This document shows, piece by piece, positions 35,896 to 46,976 of a DNA stretch of 64,000 nt. The notes below the pieces were generated by a model, which did not search any database, had not been told where the DNA came from, and was given only the letters and a program-made list of their open reading frames with translations. Source of the stretch: Monosiga brevicollis MX1 (taxonomy: Eukaryota > Opisthokonta > Choanoflagellata > Craspedida > Salpingoecidae); the NCBI RefSeq assembly GCF_000002865.3, contig NW_001865039.1, forward strand, positions 934,295 to 998,294. Reading direction: 5' to 3'. Position 1 is the stretch's first letter. The number at the start of each line of letters is the position of its first letter. The translations under genes and the position numbers were made by a program.

Positions 35896-38800
35896 TTATA
35901 TGGTCACGACGCCATGTTGGTGGAGCGAATCGGGCAGCATCAGGTCAAAGTTACTCCAATCTGGACCCACGAGGGAAATGTTGATGGGCTGGAACCCTCG
36001 CGCCAGGGCTGGGCTGGCAGGACGCAAATGGCTGAAGTCATCGAGATTGGGATTCGTGAAAAGGGGGTCTGCAATGATGGAGTGCATATCCTGGCCATGC
36101 TGTCTGCTCAACACAAGGGTGCAAAGGCGCCACGCTTGGGTCAGCAATTACGTCTGTGCTGGTTGCAAAACATGATTCTGTCACGGCCTGCTGCAACTCA
36201 CCTCCACTGAGTCAGGTTGCGTTTTTCTGGGAACACTACCGATGAGTGGTCGAGCTTGTAGTAGGTATTGTTGTCGAATGTCATGTTCTAGCAAACCAAC
36301 GAACGAAGCAGATAGCCCACTCTACGATGAGGGGTGGCCCAAGTACGCAATCCACTGCAAAACCAGCTTTGCACCACTTGCATCCCTTGACAAGAGGTCA
36401 GCCCTTTGCTCACCTCAAAGCCGGTGGGGATGGTGCTATAGAATACGGGGCCATCATTCAAATAAAGAATGTTGCGGAAGAATGTAAAGCTTGAACACGG
36501 ACCATCAGGGGCAGACGCGTTGCACACGCCAGCATGCTGGCTTGACCTGTGAACATCACCCCACAAGGGCAATCAATCGCACACCAGAAACTCAATGGCA
36601 AGCACCGAGCGAAACCACTTGGTCGGCCCTTGAACCTTTCAAGGGCCCCAAGATTGCGTGTCACACGCAGCGAACAGGCCCAAAACGAGGTGCGCGGGGT
36701 CTCATACCGGATGCCACCGTCACAGTTCCAGGTATCCACATCAGCAAAGACATTGTTCATGAAAATGTTATTCAGGCCAAAATGTTGGTGCAGGCCGGCA
36801 CACTTTGTTTGATACACAATGTTGTTCGTCAGCGTGATATCCCGTGAGGCTTGGTCCGTGTATAGGCCCCAGCCTCCATAGTTGTAGCTGTACACTCGTG
36901 CGCATACATTGTGGTCAATCTTGGTACCCGGCTGATGTCCTAGAAGGTAGATGCAGCCCATATCGCTCAGCAAGTGCTGCCCAATCGTGTCAATGTTGTT
37001 CAACGCAATCACGTTGTTGCGATTGCTGGTTTCGGCATAGGTCCAAGTCCATCCGAGGGACACGCCTGTGTAGCTGAATCTGCGGATCAGATTTTGCACA
37101 ATGTTGGTCTGCGCCGTGGCCTGAGCCAATACACCACATCCCTCGAGATAGAAATGCCCTCCATCCTGAAGAGGACAAGGCCCAAAACGTGTCCACGAAA
37201 CACATCGGTGGTGAACTACTGGCGTGCAAGTGACCGCTCACTTTTGAACATCGTCATCGCGAGTCAAGAAGCAAGAGGGAAGGCGTTGGAAAAAAGGCGG
37301 GAAAACGATACCTCAATGATGTTATTGTTTACAGAAATGCCAGAGACGAGTCGTTGGGGATCTACCAGACCGCCATCACTGGTGCCAACGCGCACGCCAC
37401 CTGCGCCAAGGTCACTCACATGGCTCTTGCTGATGCTCGAATCCTGTGTGCCCTATGTTTTATAATTTTATTTTTTTTGTTTGTTTGTTTTTCGGCCAAG
37501 TGACATTGTGGCGCGACAACTTTCAGACGTTGACAGGTGATGGACAGCCAGGAGGGGTTGTCTGGTAGAGGTAATGCCGACCAAGAGTCGTGGGGCGCTA
37601 AGACTCACCTCGTCAAACCACAATGCATAACCACCGACGTGGCTAATGTTGGTGTTATAAAAGTTGACGTTGCTTGAATCTGTCAAGCCATGCACACCAA
37701 ACACAATGCCGCGGTTTCAGAGCTTGTGGGGCCATCAACTGGCAAACGCGATGGGAGCGCTTCAGTGCTGCCTGCAAATTATTGACTAACTGGTAATATG
37801 AAGGGCACTCGAGTTGAGGAAGGCCGCCGACTGCATGTCACAGGAGGTAGCAAGGCAAACGGATAGGTCGACAGCAGCGTGTTGGAACTGAAGATTGACA
37901 AAGTCAATGTTGTGCACTTCCTTGATCGTCACCAGCTATACCAGCACAGAGCCGTTTTGTGAAACACGTGGCCCCATGCTGACCGCGTTGGTACACTCGC
38001 GAAAAAGGTGAGCGCCCTGATCAGCCTTACCTCGGTGAGAAGAGGAACCACGACGGTGGCAGTTGACAGGTCCAACTCTGGCGAGGGGTACCAAGTGAGG
38101 CGGTATGTCGAAGCATTATAAAAGAATTCGCCATGATGATCCAAAGCCTCCATGGTGTTTTGGACTAGAGGCACGAATAAACGATACATGAGACTACTTC
38201 ACAGAGACAAAAGCAGGTTTGGGAGGGGGCAGTCCAATCATGGTGGCTTAGAATCGTACAATAGAAGCGAGCACCGGCGGCGGACGAAGCCCATTGGGCG
38301 TTGTACGGTGTGTAAAAGCTGATGTTGCCGGATGATCGATCAATGCTACGGAGAGTGTGGATGCTGGCTGTCCAAGACTCAAACATGACAGCTTGAGCTT
38401 GGGAGAGATCGTCTGGGACGGCCGTGAGATCCTCGGGACGCACGGTAAAACCATTGGCGTTGGCTGCAAGGTATGTCAGGGTTGAGGTCCGTGCGAGGCG
38501 CTGGCGTTTATTGTTGGCCCAAAGTTGCAGGACCTGCCGAGGCTTCCAAGCTGAGAGGTCAGCTTCATAGAAGCCCTGGCTGGTTTTGGACCAGTTGGTC
38601 ACCAGGATGCCTCCGCTCAAGGTCTAGAGCAGCCGCGTGAGAACAGGCGGGGGCGCAGCGCAGGAGATGGCTAGCACTTTGCATTGGAGATCAAAAGGGG
38701 GTCTGTTTTGCGATCATTCCAAGCAGAACTCACCGCGGGGTCATGGGGTGTGGCTGATTGAATCACCATCTGCTGCTGGTTCAAACCAGCGGTGGTCAAG

Positions 38801-39211
38801 TTGATATTGATTGTTGACTCACGGGTTGGCAGGTAGTAGGTACCGCTCTCGAGGTTGATGGTATTGGTGCTAGCGGTGGCGTTTTGATGGATAGCTGCCT
38901 ACGCGCATCAATGGTAGGTCAACATGCAGAAAGAAGACCCGGTTTCGGTCGCGCGGGTGACAGCCATGCGACAATATCTGACGATGCGGTGCAGCTAGCG
39001 ACTGTCCGTGTCGCAGCGAATTAGGGCGGAGAAAGCTTACCAGGGCCCGCTCCACGGTGGCAAAAGGTGTTGTCTGAGTCCCGCTGTTGGCGTCTGAGCC
39101 ATCTGTAGCAACAAAGACATCTAATGCAAGTGTCGACCTTATCACAGCAAGCCCGAGCACGAGTCGGACAAGCCGGGCAGCGACTGTGCACTGGTTCACC
39201 ATCCTTGCCAT
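35896..39211 (-). CDS. Secreted right-handed parallel beta-helix protein
   Basis: A pectate-lyase-like fold protein, possibly a polysaccharide lyase or glycosidase; the substrate is unknown. The start at 39211 gives MARMVNQC followed by a hydrophobic core (LVLGLAVIRSTLAL), a signal peptide. It is followed by VFVATDGSDANSGTQTTPF, the typical opening of secreted beta-helix proteins. Later exons carry Asn-rich beta-helix coils: NVNFYNTNISHVGGYALWF, SNRNNVIALNNIDTIGQHL, VYSYNYGGWGLYTDQAS and HQHFGLNNIFMNNVFADV. The C-terminus (IIADPLFTNPNLDDF, RPASPAL) closes as many bacterial family members do, and the stop is at 35896-35898. About ten exons with short introns are present. Similar proteins as I recall them are mostly bacterial, so horizontal origin followed by intron gain is possible but unproven. 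Confidence 0.82.
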
Positions 39212-39465
39212 GCTGCCGGGTTTGATTCAATCCCAGTTGCCAACCCGACTCCGCACGCGCTCTGCCCGCTGAGGATCACAAACGACAAACGGAAAACGAC
39301 AAAGGGCAAACGCCAAGTGTATTGCACCACGTCCGTGTGCGACGTCTTTGAAATCTCTGGAGCAACCCCCGATGAGGGCGTAAGTGGTGGTGGTGGTGGT
39401 GGTGGTGAAGAATTGCACAGCGTGTCAACGATCTTGCAACTGGGTCTTGGAGGTGGTGCGGGTGC

Positions 39466-39498
<33 letters not shown>

Positions 39499-39875
39499 GT
39501 TTTGGGTGAAAAACAATGTCAGGCAGAATTGCAAAAAGGAGGACAGAGATGTGTCATAAATCGGGGTGGGGGGTCGGTGAGATGGTTTTGGATTGCTTTG
39601 TCGAGTGTACGAATGGCACAGCACAGCAGCAACATGTACAGGTACATGCCAACAAAATTGCACCTCTAGGTGTTGAATTGTGTATGGCAAGGGAGACTTG
39701 CCCACTTCGAAAGCCGCAGTCAGCGCAAAAAAGAAAAAAGAAAGGGGGGGAGGAGGGGCATGGGTGTGTCGTACGCAGCCGGCCCCTGTGTTGCTGAAGG
39801 CCAGCGTCTGAAATAGACACACATTTACATGGAGGTATCCCAGGTGATGGAGATGGTAGTTCTAAGCAAGATGCA
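39212..39875. other. Low-complexity intergenic region
   Basis: This lies between the beta-helix gene start and the 3' end of the next minus-strand gene. It holds a GGT-repeat patch near 39388-39408, a 29-nt T run at 39468-39496 and a purine-rich patch near 39720-39760. No gene seen. Confidence 0.6.
39468..39496. repeat. Poly-T run
   Basis: Twenty-nine consecutive T residues upstream of the beta-helix gene. It reads as poly-A on the gene strand. Confidence 0.9.
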
Positions 39876-41249
39876 TCAAGGCAGAGTGAGACATTGGTCA
39901 AATTGCACGTTGCGTGTGAGAGGCCAGGGCACAGCAGTTGGGTGGGCTACTAACTCGTTGAGGATGTGGGCGCGGTTGTTGCAGTTGTCATCGACATACG
40001 CAGTCGTCCAAGTGGGGGCGACCTGCCAGTGTGTTTCGATATGCGGGGAAGTTTGAGCGGGAGCCGACACGGCGATCCAGAAAGGGACGGATCATAGCTG
40101 CCCTCGAGCGTACGGACCGTCTGGTTGTCGTACTGAACGGCAATGTCGTAAAAGGTGACGACCTCCTCGGCGGGGTATTGGTGGCAGGCAAAGGTCTTCT
40201 CAAAGACAAAGTACAGGATGGTGTACTCCTTGTATTCGCCTGACAGCTTGCGCTGAACCGGAATTTGCGTCTGTGCGCGATGCAAGCCGGAAAAGCGCCG
40301 AATCAGTGTTGTATCGAGGGGTGGGACCCAGCGCACGGGGTGCAGTGGCCACAGGGACAGACCTTCACGTTCCAGCCCGTGTTCAGGTTGGTGTGCGAGA
40401 TGATGTAGGTCTGGCTGCTCTGGTCCAGGTCGATGACACCGTGGAGCACATCGCCAGGGGACACGATATGGCCCTGGCTATTCTCGTTATGCTCGGGTTC
40501 CCACTGGAAATCTGAGGAAGTGTGCGGCAAGTATCGGTGAGTGTATGGCCGGGACGGCAACGTCTACAAGGTTGGTATCCATTCCACATTCCATTTGCGT
40601 TCACATACACTCGATGTACATTTGCCTATAAAAGTGCGCGCAAGTGATTGGGCAGGTGAGTGCCGATGACGCTCGTGATCTCCAAAGTTTTTGTCTGTGG
40701 TTGTTCACATGATCGGGTTTTTTGTTGTTCTTGTCTCACAGACACTTGATAAGCGGGGCGTCGGGTATGGAATCGAAGAAGAAGGGGCCGGAGTGCGTAC
40801 CAAGCGCGGCCAGTCCAAGGGTTGACGGGCTGGATGAGGTTGAGGTTGTCTGAGCTCTCGATACCAAACCAGGGGGAATAGAAGGCGTTGGCAGCGTTGT
40901 TTGGCTTGCTCAGAACCTTCCACTTGGCCTCGGCATGGGTGATAACACCCTGTTCACGAAAAAAGATATGAGGGTATGCAGAGTTGGGATCAGGGCAGCA
41001 GACAAGTTTCAAATGGCAAGGTCGCAGTGTTGCTTACGGTGCCACGGGGCGACACGCCCTTGGCGTAGCCCATCCAGCCCTCGGCAGGATCCTGGGCAGC
41101 AGCCAGTGCCAAGGTGGCCTAAAGACACAACATGAAACATCAAGAGAACGTCAGAATCGGTCGCGGGAATCGCGATCAGCAAGGCACGCGGGACCAGTGG
41201 AGCAAGCAAGGCAGTGTCGTACCGCCGCAAGCATGCACAGCTTGAACAT
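39876..41249 (-). CDS. Predicted secreted protein of unknown family
   Basis: No family recognised. The start MFKLCMLAAV at 41249 is in a short hydrophobic first exon, consistent with a signal peptide that continues in exon 2 (TLALAAAQDPAEGWMGYAKG). Exon 3 contains ITHAEAKWKVLSKP and FYSPWFGIESSDNLNLIQP. Exon 4 has FQWEPEHNENSQGHIVSPGD and TYIISHTNLNTGWNV. The last exons have EYKEYTILYFVFEKTFACH and TFYDIAVQYDNQTVR, then YVDDNCNNRAHILNE, with the frame closing at 39876. The sequence is rich in Trp/Tyr/Asn and beta-strand-like, as in lectin-like or jelly-roll secreted domains. It lies between two genes for secreted carbohydrate-related proteins. The 3' end may include one more short intron. Confidence 0.72.
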
Positions 41250-41723
41250 GTTGATGGTTGATGCGCGGGAAAGGTCAAACTGCAAAGGCGATCCAGCTTG
41301 TGAATCAAACACAGGCCCACTACAAACACAGCTTGGTCCACAAATCAACCCGCCTCCCTCCCCTCACAGTGCCTGATGTCCTCAAAGGACCCACCAACAC
41401 GCGCCTCGACTGACCGGTCTGCTGCCGTCTCCAACAAGAAAGGAAATAACACACACTACACACACACACACAAAAACGAAGAACTCAAAAAAAGGTTTTG
41501 GAGGAAACGATCGCAAAGTGTGTGTGTGTGTGTGTGTGTGTATGCACATGGGATTTGTCAGATAAAAGTGACGGGAGCGGGAGGAGTGAATGGGTGATTT
41601 ATTTTGTGGTCTTGATTGGAACTGTGCTGCTGCTGCTGCTGTTGCTGCTGGAGAGAGGGAGTGGAGGTGGTGGCCATCGCGCACGGGTGGTGTTGTGTGT
41701 TTGGATAGAGGGGAGGCGGGGCG
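41250..41723. promoter_or_regulatory. Divergent promoter region between two secreted-protein genes
   Basis: The start codons at 41249 (-) and 41724 (+) face away across about 475 bp. The stretch has (CA)n at about 41455-41472, (GT)n at 41518-41540 and a CTG/GCT repeat at 41626-41652. A shared promoter is inferred from geometry only. Confidence 0.5.
41518..41540. repeat. (GT)n microsatellite
   Basis: About eleven GT units in the divergent spacer. Cys/Val ORFs through it are artefacts. Confidence 0.9.
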
Positions 41724-44438
41724 ATGGTACGGCAAGGAGCGCGATCCCATGGCCATGGGGGTGCAGCGGTGGGTTGTCGGGGGTTCCGGTGGCTGGTAGG
41801 GGCTCTCGTGCTAGCCAGCGCCGTTGCTCGCTTGCAAGTGGATCTGACTCGCTACGGAATCGACGGAACCTACCAACTGCAAACCACCGACGGCTCACTG
41901 TGGCTGCAGTCCGGACCACTTGGCTTGCACACCGACCAGGTCTGAGCATGCTAGACACACGCTGCCCTCGATCCATCGCCAGGGTCATGACAATTGACAT
42001 TCGGCTACCGTGCTGCTGCCTCCGATCCATTCACCAACGCGCGAACGGCATGGGTGCTTCTAGGGCTGGCTCTCAACCGATGCCGATAGTAATAGCGGTG
42101 GCGTGCTGACCCTGGCAAACTCACAGAACGTATCGGGCTGCGACCGCCTCGGCTGCTATTGGGCGATCGTCAATACTTGGCAGCACAACAATGTCCCCGT
42201 GGTGGAAACGGCCATTGCTGCCTATCCTCAGCGTGAAGGCCTCTACGGCTTTGAAACCATATATCTGACCCCTGTGACTAATGCAAGCACGGGAAATAAT
42301 GCCGATCCAAGCACCTGCTTTCCCAGCTTTCAGCTGCATTCGGGGCGAGCTCCAGACCTGAACCTGCTCTATCAGCATCACATCTTTGGCAATGTGGTGC
42401 GCCAGCAAGGTCTGGGCAATCTCAGCAGCGATGTTGAGGGTGGCGTTCCTTTGGTCCTGTACGAAGACCCCACCACGGCCCAGGCACCAGGGGCCCCAAT
42501 TACTGATGTGGCTGTCCTCTCCCCGTTCAATCATTTGAAGGTGGCCATCCATTCTACAACGAGCTCACACGCACCAAACACGTTTTGCGGTGGCCTCAAC
42601 GGCATGACGCTTGAGATTCCCATCAACACCTCAATCAAATTCCTTCTTGCCACTCATACAGAGGGACTTCACGCGGGTCTCCAGACATGGGGGGACGCCT
42701 TACTCCTCCAAGGCAACAAGACCCGCAGCGCGGATGCCCAGGACGTCACGGCCACAGCACTCTCGGCATGGACCGACAACGGTGCCTACTACTGTATGTG
42801 GCCTGGCTCTTTTTTTGGCAGGCTTTGTGTCACACTCGGCCAAATGCGGCATGGGCCCGGGGGCTGCTCAAACGTGGAACGACTCTCGCTGAATCGTTTG
42901 ATCCCTCACGTGCTTTTCCTCCTGTGGTCTTCGTGCTTTCGCCTGCTGGCAGACTACTGGATGGATCAGAGTCATTCCTATCAGCAAACGTTGATCGATT
43001 ATGCCGACTACCATCGCAAGGTCAACCTTCCTGTCCAAAGCTATCAACTGGACTCGTGGTGGTACGTGCTTACCACCTGGTGCGACTGTGCTAGCTGCTG
43101 CTCGTGCCCTCAATTGTTCGCCTCTTGTGGTTCAGGTATTACAAGTACCTTGAGTTTGATGGGGGCTTGGAGCGCTGGGAGCCACGCCCGCAGGTTTTCC
43201 CCGGAGGCATCGAGGCCGTCCAAGTCGGCGTGCGCAAGCCCCTGACCCTTCACAACCGCTGGTGGTCTTCCCACAATGTTTACCAGGAGAAGTTTCAATT
43301 TGCCACCCAGGGGCTAGGTGCCATTCCCATTGGCTCGGTAGATGAAGTGGCCGCACTCTTTGGCTACATCATGCGCAACCACTCTGCTTGGGGATTGGCT
43401 GTCTACGAGCAGGATTGGCTCACCAATCAATTTAAAATGATGGATGTGGCCAAATCCAACCTCACCGTGGCCTGGAACTGGCTGGCTGGCATGGCGCAAG
43501 CTGCCTCGGCCCGCCACGTCCGCGTCCAGTACTGCATGCCTTTGCCCTCTGATTTCCTGGCCAGTACCCAGTTTCCTGCGGTCACACAAATTCGCGTCTC
43601 AAACGACTATGCCTCGGACCCCTACAATCAGTGGAAGATTGGAGCACCCTCGCTCTTTGCCTGGGCTATGGGGCTTCGGCCGTTCAAGGACGTCTTCCGC
43701 ACCACGACCTTTGAGCCCCTGAATTTTGACCTTGCGCCAGAATACAACCCAGAAATGCAAGCCGCCGTCGCCACCCTCTCGACAGGACCCGTTGCCATTG
43801 GTGACATGATCAATATGACCAACATCACCATCGTCAACCGCACCATGATGGCCAACGGGACCATCCTCAGCCCGAATCGGCCCGCAACCAGCCTAGAGGT
43901 CAGCTTCACAACCCATGCCCCGGCCGGTGAGGTGTGGGCGGCGCCGGCTGGGCCCAATATCACGGCACCACAGCAACTGGTGGTGTTTGTGGGTGATCTT
44001 TTGACCGCCTTTGAGCTGGAGCTGGGCATGCTGCGAGATCTGGAGGCAAGCGGCCAGTTCCTCGTGCAGCATTGGACTCCAGCTTTGAACGCCGCCCCGC
44101 TGCACTTCAACGCCTCCCAATCCTTGCGACTTCCAGCCAACCACCTGAACTCTACAGACCATGTGGGATTTGACCTGTATGTCATCACACCCTACCCTGC
44201 TGGTGGCATCGCTGTGTTGGGTGAAGTGGGAAAGTATGTCCCCCTCAGTGCACGGCGCTTTGTTGAGGTGCAAGCGTACGCCACTGGTGCCACGGCCCAC
44301 ATGGTTGGGACGGCGGGCGAGATCTTGCGCGTGGCAGCTTGGATCCATGGACGCGTCATTGTACAAGAGTGCATCGTGGCACAAGATGACCAAATTGTGA
44401 GCGTCGTCTTTTCTGCCCAAGGCGGGCAGTGTGACTGA
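41724..44438 (+). CDS. Secreted GH36/clan-D-like TIM-barrel glycosidase
   Basis: A probable extracellular glycoside hydrolase. The start at 41724 leads into a hydrophobic segment (WLVGALVLASAVA), read as a signal peptide or anchor. The N-terminal half, at 42.1-42.8 kb, is beta-rich, like the supersandwich domain before alpha-galactosidase barrels. The barrel begins near 42.95 kb with DYWMDQSHSY and continues with PVQSYQLDSWWYYK, LHNRWWSSHNVY and GLAVYEQDWLTNQF. IRVSNDYASDPYNQWKIGA and MGLRPFKDVFRTTTF follow. By analogy with raffinose-synthase/GH36 proteins, the Asp in YEQDWL and the one in VSNDY are candidate nucleophile and acid/base. A beta-rich C-terminal domain with several N-glycosylation motifs ends at 44438. 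Four or five exons are seen, the last about 1.3 kb. The substrate is not deducible. Confidence 0.78.
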
Positions 44439-44780
44439 GGCGAGCCAGGAAACCGTCAGCCCGGCTTCTTCTCCCGACCTCGTCTTTTTCTTTGGAGGTG
44501 CATAATGAAGTGGCGTGACAATTGAGTGAGATACAAAAGACTCTGACAGGTTCATCTTCATGCATCTATCTATCTATTAAAATGAATTGGACGTCAGCGT
44601 TCCGCTTGGCAGAACAAACAAAATGGGAAAAGACAGGCACGCACGATAGATCCGTTGCCCAGACTCGATGGGAATAAGCAGAGCCCATCACCAGCCAACC
44701 AACAGGCTCGTGCCCTGTCCGTACAAGTATTTGTTTCGGGGCAGCTATGATGACAATGCTATTCGTTGGTTCGCATGGCG
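44439..44780. other. Convergent intergenic region
   Basis: About 340 bp holding the 3' flanks of the glycosidase (+) and the ZIP-like gene (-). No feature of note. Confidence 0.6.
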
Positions 44781-46067
44781 CTAGTCCAGGAAGATTTCCA
44801 CCATGAGTTCGCCCATGAAGCCAAATAACAGGGCCACGTCGAACCAGCGGGAGAAGGCAGCCTTGCCGAGGTCATTGACAATGGCATGGCCCTCGCCAAT
44901 GAGTTCTACAGTTGCCAGGTAAAAAAGCTGACCAACGACAAAACTCATAAAGCCGGCAAAGACGGGCGAGGCTTCATCCACCTCCATCATCAAGAACCGA
45001 CCCAGGATGCCCCCAATGAGCATGGAGAAGGGGACGACGGTGAGGGTGATGAGTGAAGTAGTGCGCCTGGTACCACGATCTGAGAGAATGGCAGCCAGGG
45101 CCGCGCCTGTAAAGGCCATTTCAACGGCAAGGGAGATGCCCAGGATGATGCCTTGTGTGACACCGAGCGTTTCTGTGATACCCATGGTGAGGCCATCCGA
45201 AATGCCGTCGATGAAGACCAAGACCACAGGGCCAATGGGATAGGGTGCCGACGGGGCTTGGCTGTGGTGTGAGGTGTCCAGCTGCTGCCCTCGAGATGAC
45301 GCGACGGTTGAGTCGAGGTGGGATCCGCTTGCCTCAAGCAGGGGTTGGAGTTCTCCTGGGCCTCGCGGCGTCTTAATGACCTTGGCCGGTGTGCTGGGCT
45401 GGAAGACGTCGACGTTTTTGATGCTGTCAAGAGTGCCGCGACGCAGGCCACGCGGGAGCTTGGAGATGCGTCGGCGGCCAAGGCGGAAGGCCCGTGCGCG
45501 CGTACGAACTGCGTCCGTATGCATGATGAGGGAGCTGTCAGAGTGGTGCTGAATGCGGTGTGTGTTCATGATTCGGCGATGAGAGGGGTTCGGGTGGTAG
45601 CGGGGCAGCACCGAAGGGCGCTCCCCTTGCCAGTGGGAGGGAGGATTCAGGGGCTGTCGCTGAGACATTGATCCGTCACTGAGAGAGCTCATGGAGCCAT
45701 GCTCCTCGAGGCTATGGGGTGCAAACTCGCCGGCATCGTCGGCTGGAGAAGACTCTTGATCAGGATCGAGGACGCTGCCAATCCAGTCCAGGATCATGAT
45801 GGTGCAGAAGGAGATGAAGCAACCAGCCAATATACCGAAATTCCAGTTTTTGTCATGTTCAGCCGGCCGCACGAGGAGGGGCCCGAGCTCAAAGGCCACT
45901 GAGCCGAGCAAGAGACCACCTGCAAGGGCGCTGACGATGGATCGAAGTTGATCTGAGGGCTGGGAGAGGTAGGCTGCCACTGAGCCAGCCAGCATGGTGA
46001 CCGTGGGTGCGGCAATGATGCCGAGCAGGATGTAAAAATCCTTGTCAAGAAAGTTTGAGGTTGACAT
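44781..46067 (-). CDS. ZIP-like metal transporter with altered metal-site motif
   Basis: A multi-pass membrane protein of the ZIP/GufA type, moving divalent metal into the cytosol if active. It is a single exon. The chosen start MSTSNFLDKDFYILLGI (46067) leads straight into transmembrane helix 1; an in-frame ATG at 46193 would add a poorly conserved leader. Three N-terminal helices include LVSALAGG-type Gly packing (IVSALAGGLLLGSVAFELG). A long Ser/His/Arg-rich cytosolic loop follows from about residue 130 to 290, with HHSDSS and RRRISK. The C-terminal helices include VLVFIDGISDGLTMGITE and GISLAVEMAFTGAAL. In classic ZIPs these two helices carry HNxxDG and HxxPE. Here the histidines are replaced, while an Asp and a Glu remain, as in some bacterial ZIP-like proteins I recall. 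The metal specificity is therefore uncertain. Confidence 0.8.
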   Translation of the reverse strand: MSTSNFLDKDFYILLGIIAAPTVTMLAGSVAAYLSQPSDQLRSIVSALAGGLLLGSVAFELGPLLVRPAEHDKNWNFGILAGCFISFCTIMILDWIGSVLDPDQESSPADDAGEFAPHSLEEHGSMSSLSDGSMSQRQPLNPPSHWQGERPSVLPRYHPNPSHRRIMNTHRIQHHSDSSLIMHTDAVRTRARAFRLGRRRISKLPRGLRRGTLDSIKNVDVFQPSTPAKVIKTPRGPGELQPLLEASGSHLDSTVASSRGQQLDTSHHSQAPSAPYPIGPVVLVFIDGISDGLTMGITETLGVTQGIILGISLAVEMAFTGAALAAILSDRGTRRTTSLITLTVVPFSMLIGGILGRFLMMEVDEASPVFAGFMSFVVGQLFYLATVELIGEGHAIVNDLGKAAFSRWFDVALLFGFMGELMVEIFLD

Positions 46068-46976
46068 GGCGCCGGTGGACCGCAACCGTGGGTCAGAGTC
46101 GTGAAGAAGGGTGGGAAGAGGCACAAAGGACACAGGGGTGGGGACGGGAAGGTGGCAAGGATGATGAAAACTCGCGACGAGTCTCGATGCCACGACACCA
46201 CACGAGGCAGCAGGGTGTGCAGCTGGTTGGAGTGGATGCGAATCAACGAAAATGGGTCTTCAGACGTGTTCGTCCTCAATCCGAAGCTTAGCAGGGTGGG
46301 AGCAAGGGAAGAAAGCGGGCGGGGCGCTCACCAACGCTTTCACAACAACTCTAAAGGAAGAAAGGGGAAGAGGACAGGCGCCCCGCAAGCATGGACAAGG
46401 AAGGGCTCCACCCCCCGAGTCTTGGTGATGTGGTCGTGTTTAGCTTGGGCATGCAGGCACGAGGGGGCCTTTTGCGATCTGGAGGCAAACATCGGTGGGT
46501 GCACATGCGACCAGTCAAAGAGAAACCACAGCCGTAGGCCGAGGCGAAGCAGCCGCAGCAGATCTGATTGCCAATGCGCCAATGCGCCAAGAGAAGTGTG
46601 TGATGGAGCGGAACACCTGTTCGGCTTCATGTCCTCAAGGGGGGGGTCCGCAGAATAGAAATTGTCAGATTTCTTCAACTTGGAAAGCACAAATTCAGAA
46701 TAGAGATCAGATTGGATGAAGAAGATGCAGTATCTCAATAGGTTGTAGCAGAAGTATACTTGGATCTATGGGAAGCTATGGTGAAAAGGACAGAGGAAGA
46801 TGAAGCAGATAGTGAAGAAGATGCAGATGCAGCAGAAGGCATCCTCCTTTTTGACGCCTCGGCTCGGCTCGACATCGATCGGCTTCAGGTCAAGGTCAAG
46901 GCGGCCTTGTTGAATCAAATGTCCGATAGCTTGTGGGCGCAAGACAGGGGCGGGTTGGAAACGAGCTGGAGTCAAG
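46068..46976. other. Divergent intergenic region
   Basis: About 900 bp between the ZIP-like start (-) and the FKBP-TPR start (+). A plus-strand open frame at 46760-47047 encodes an acidic stretch then RLDIDRLQVKVKAALLNQM. It could be an upstream exon of the FKBP-TPR gene or nothing; it is in a different frame from the chosen start. Confidence 0.45.

Noticed and set aside
43893-44561. Long minus-strand ORF antisense to the glycosidase
   Set aside because: It lies opposite well-supported coding sequence, has no domain, and is explained by GC-rich codon third positions.
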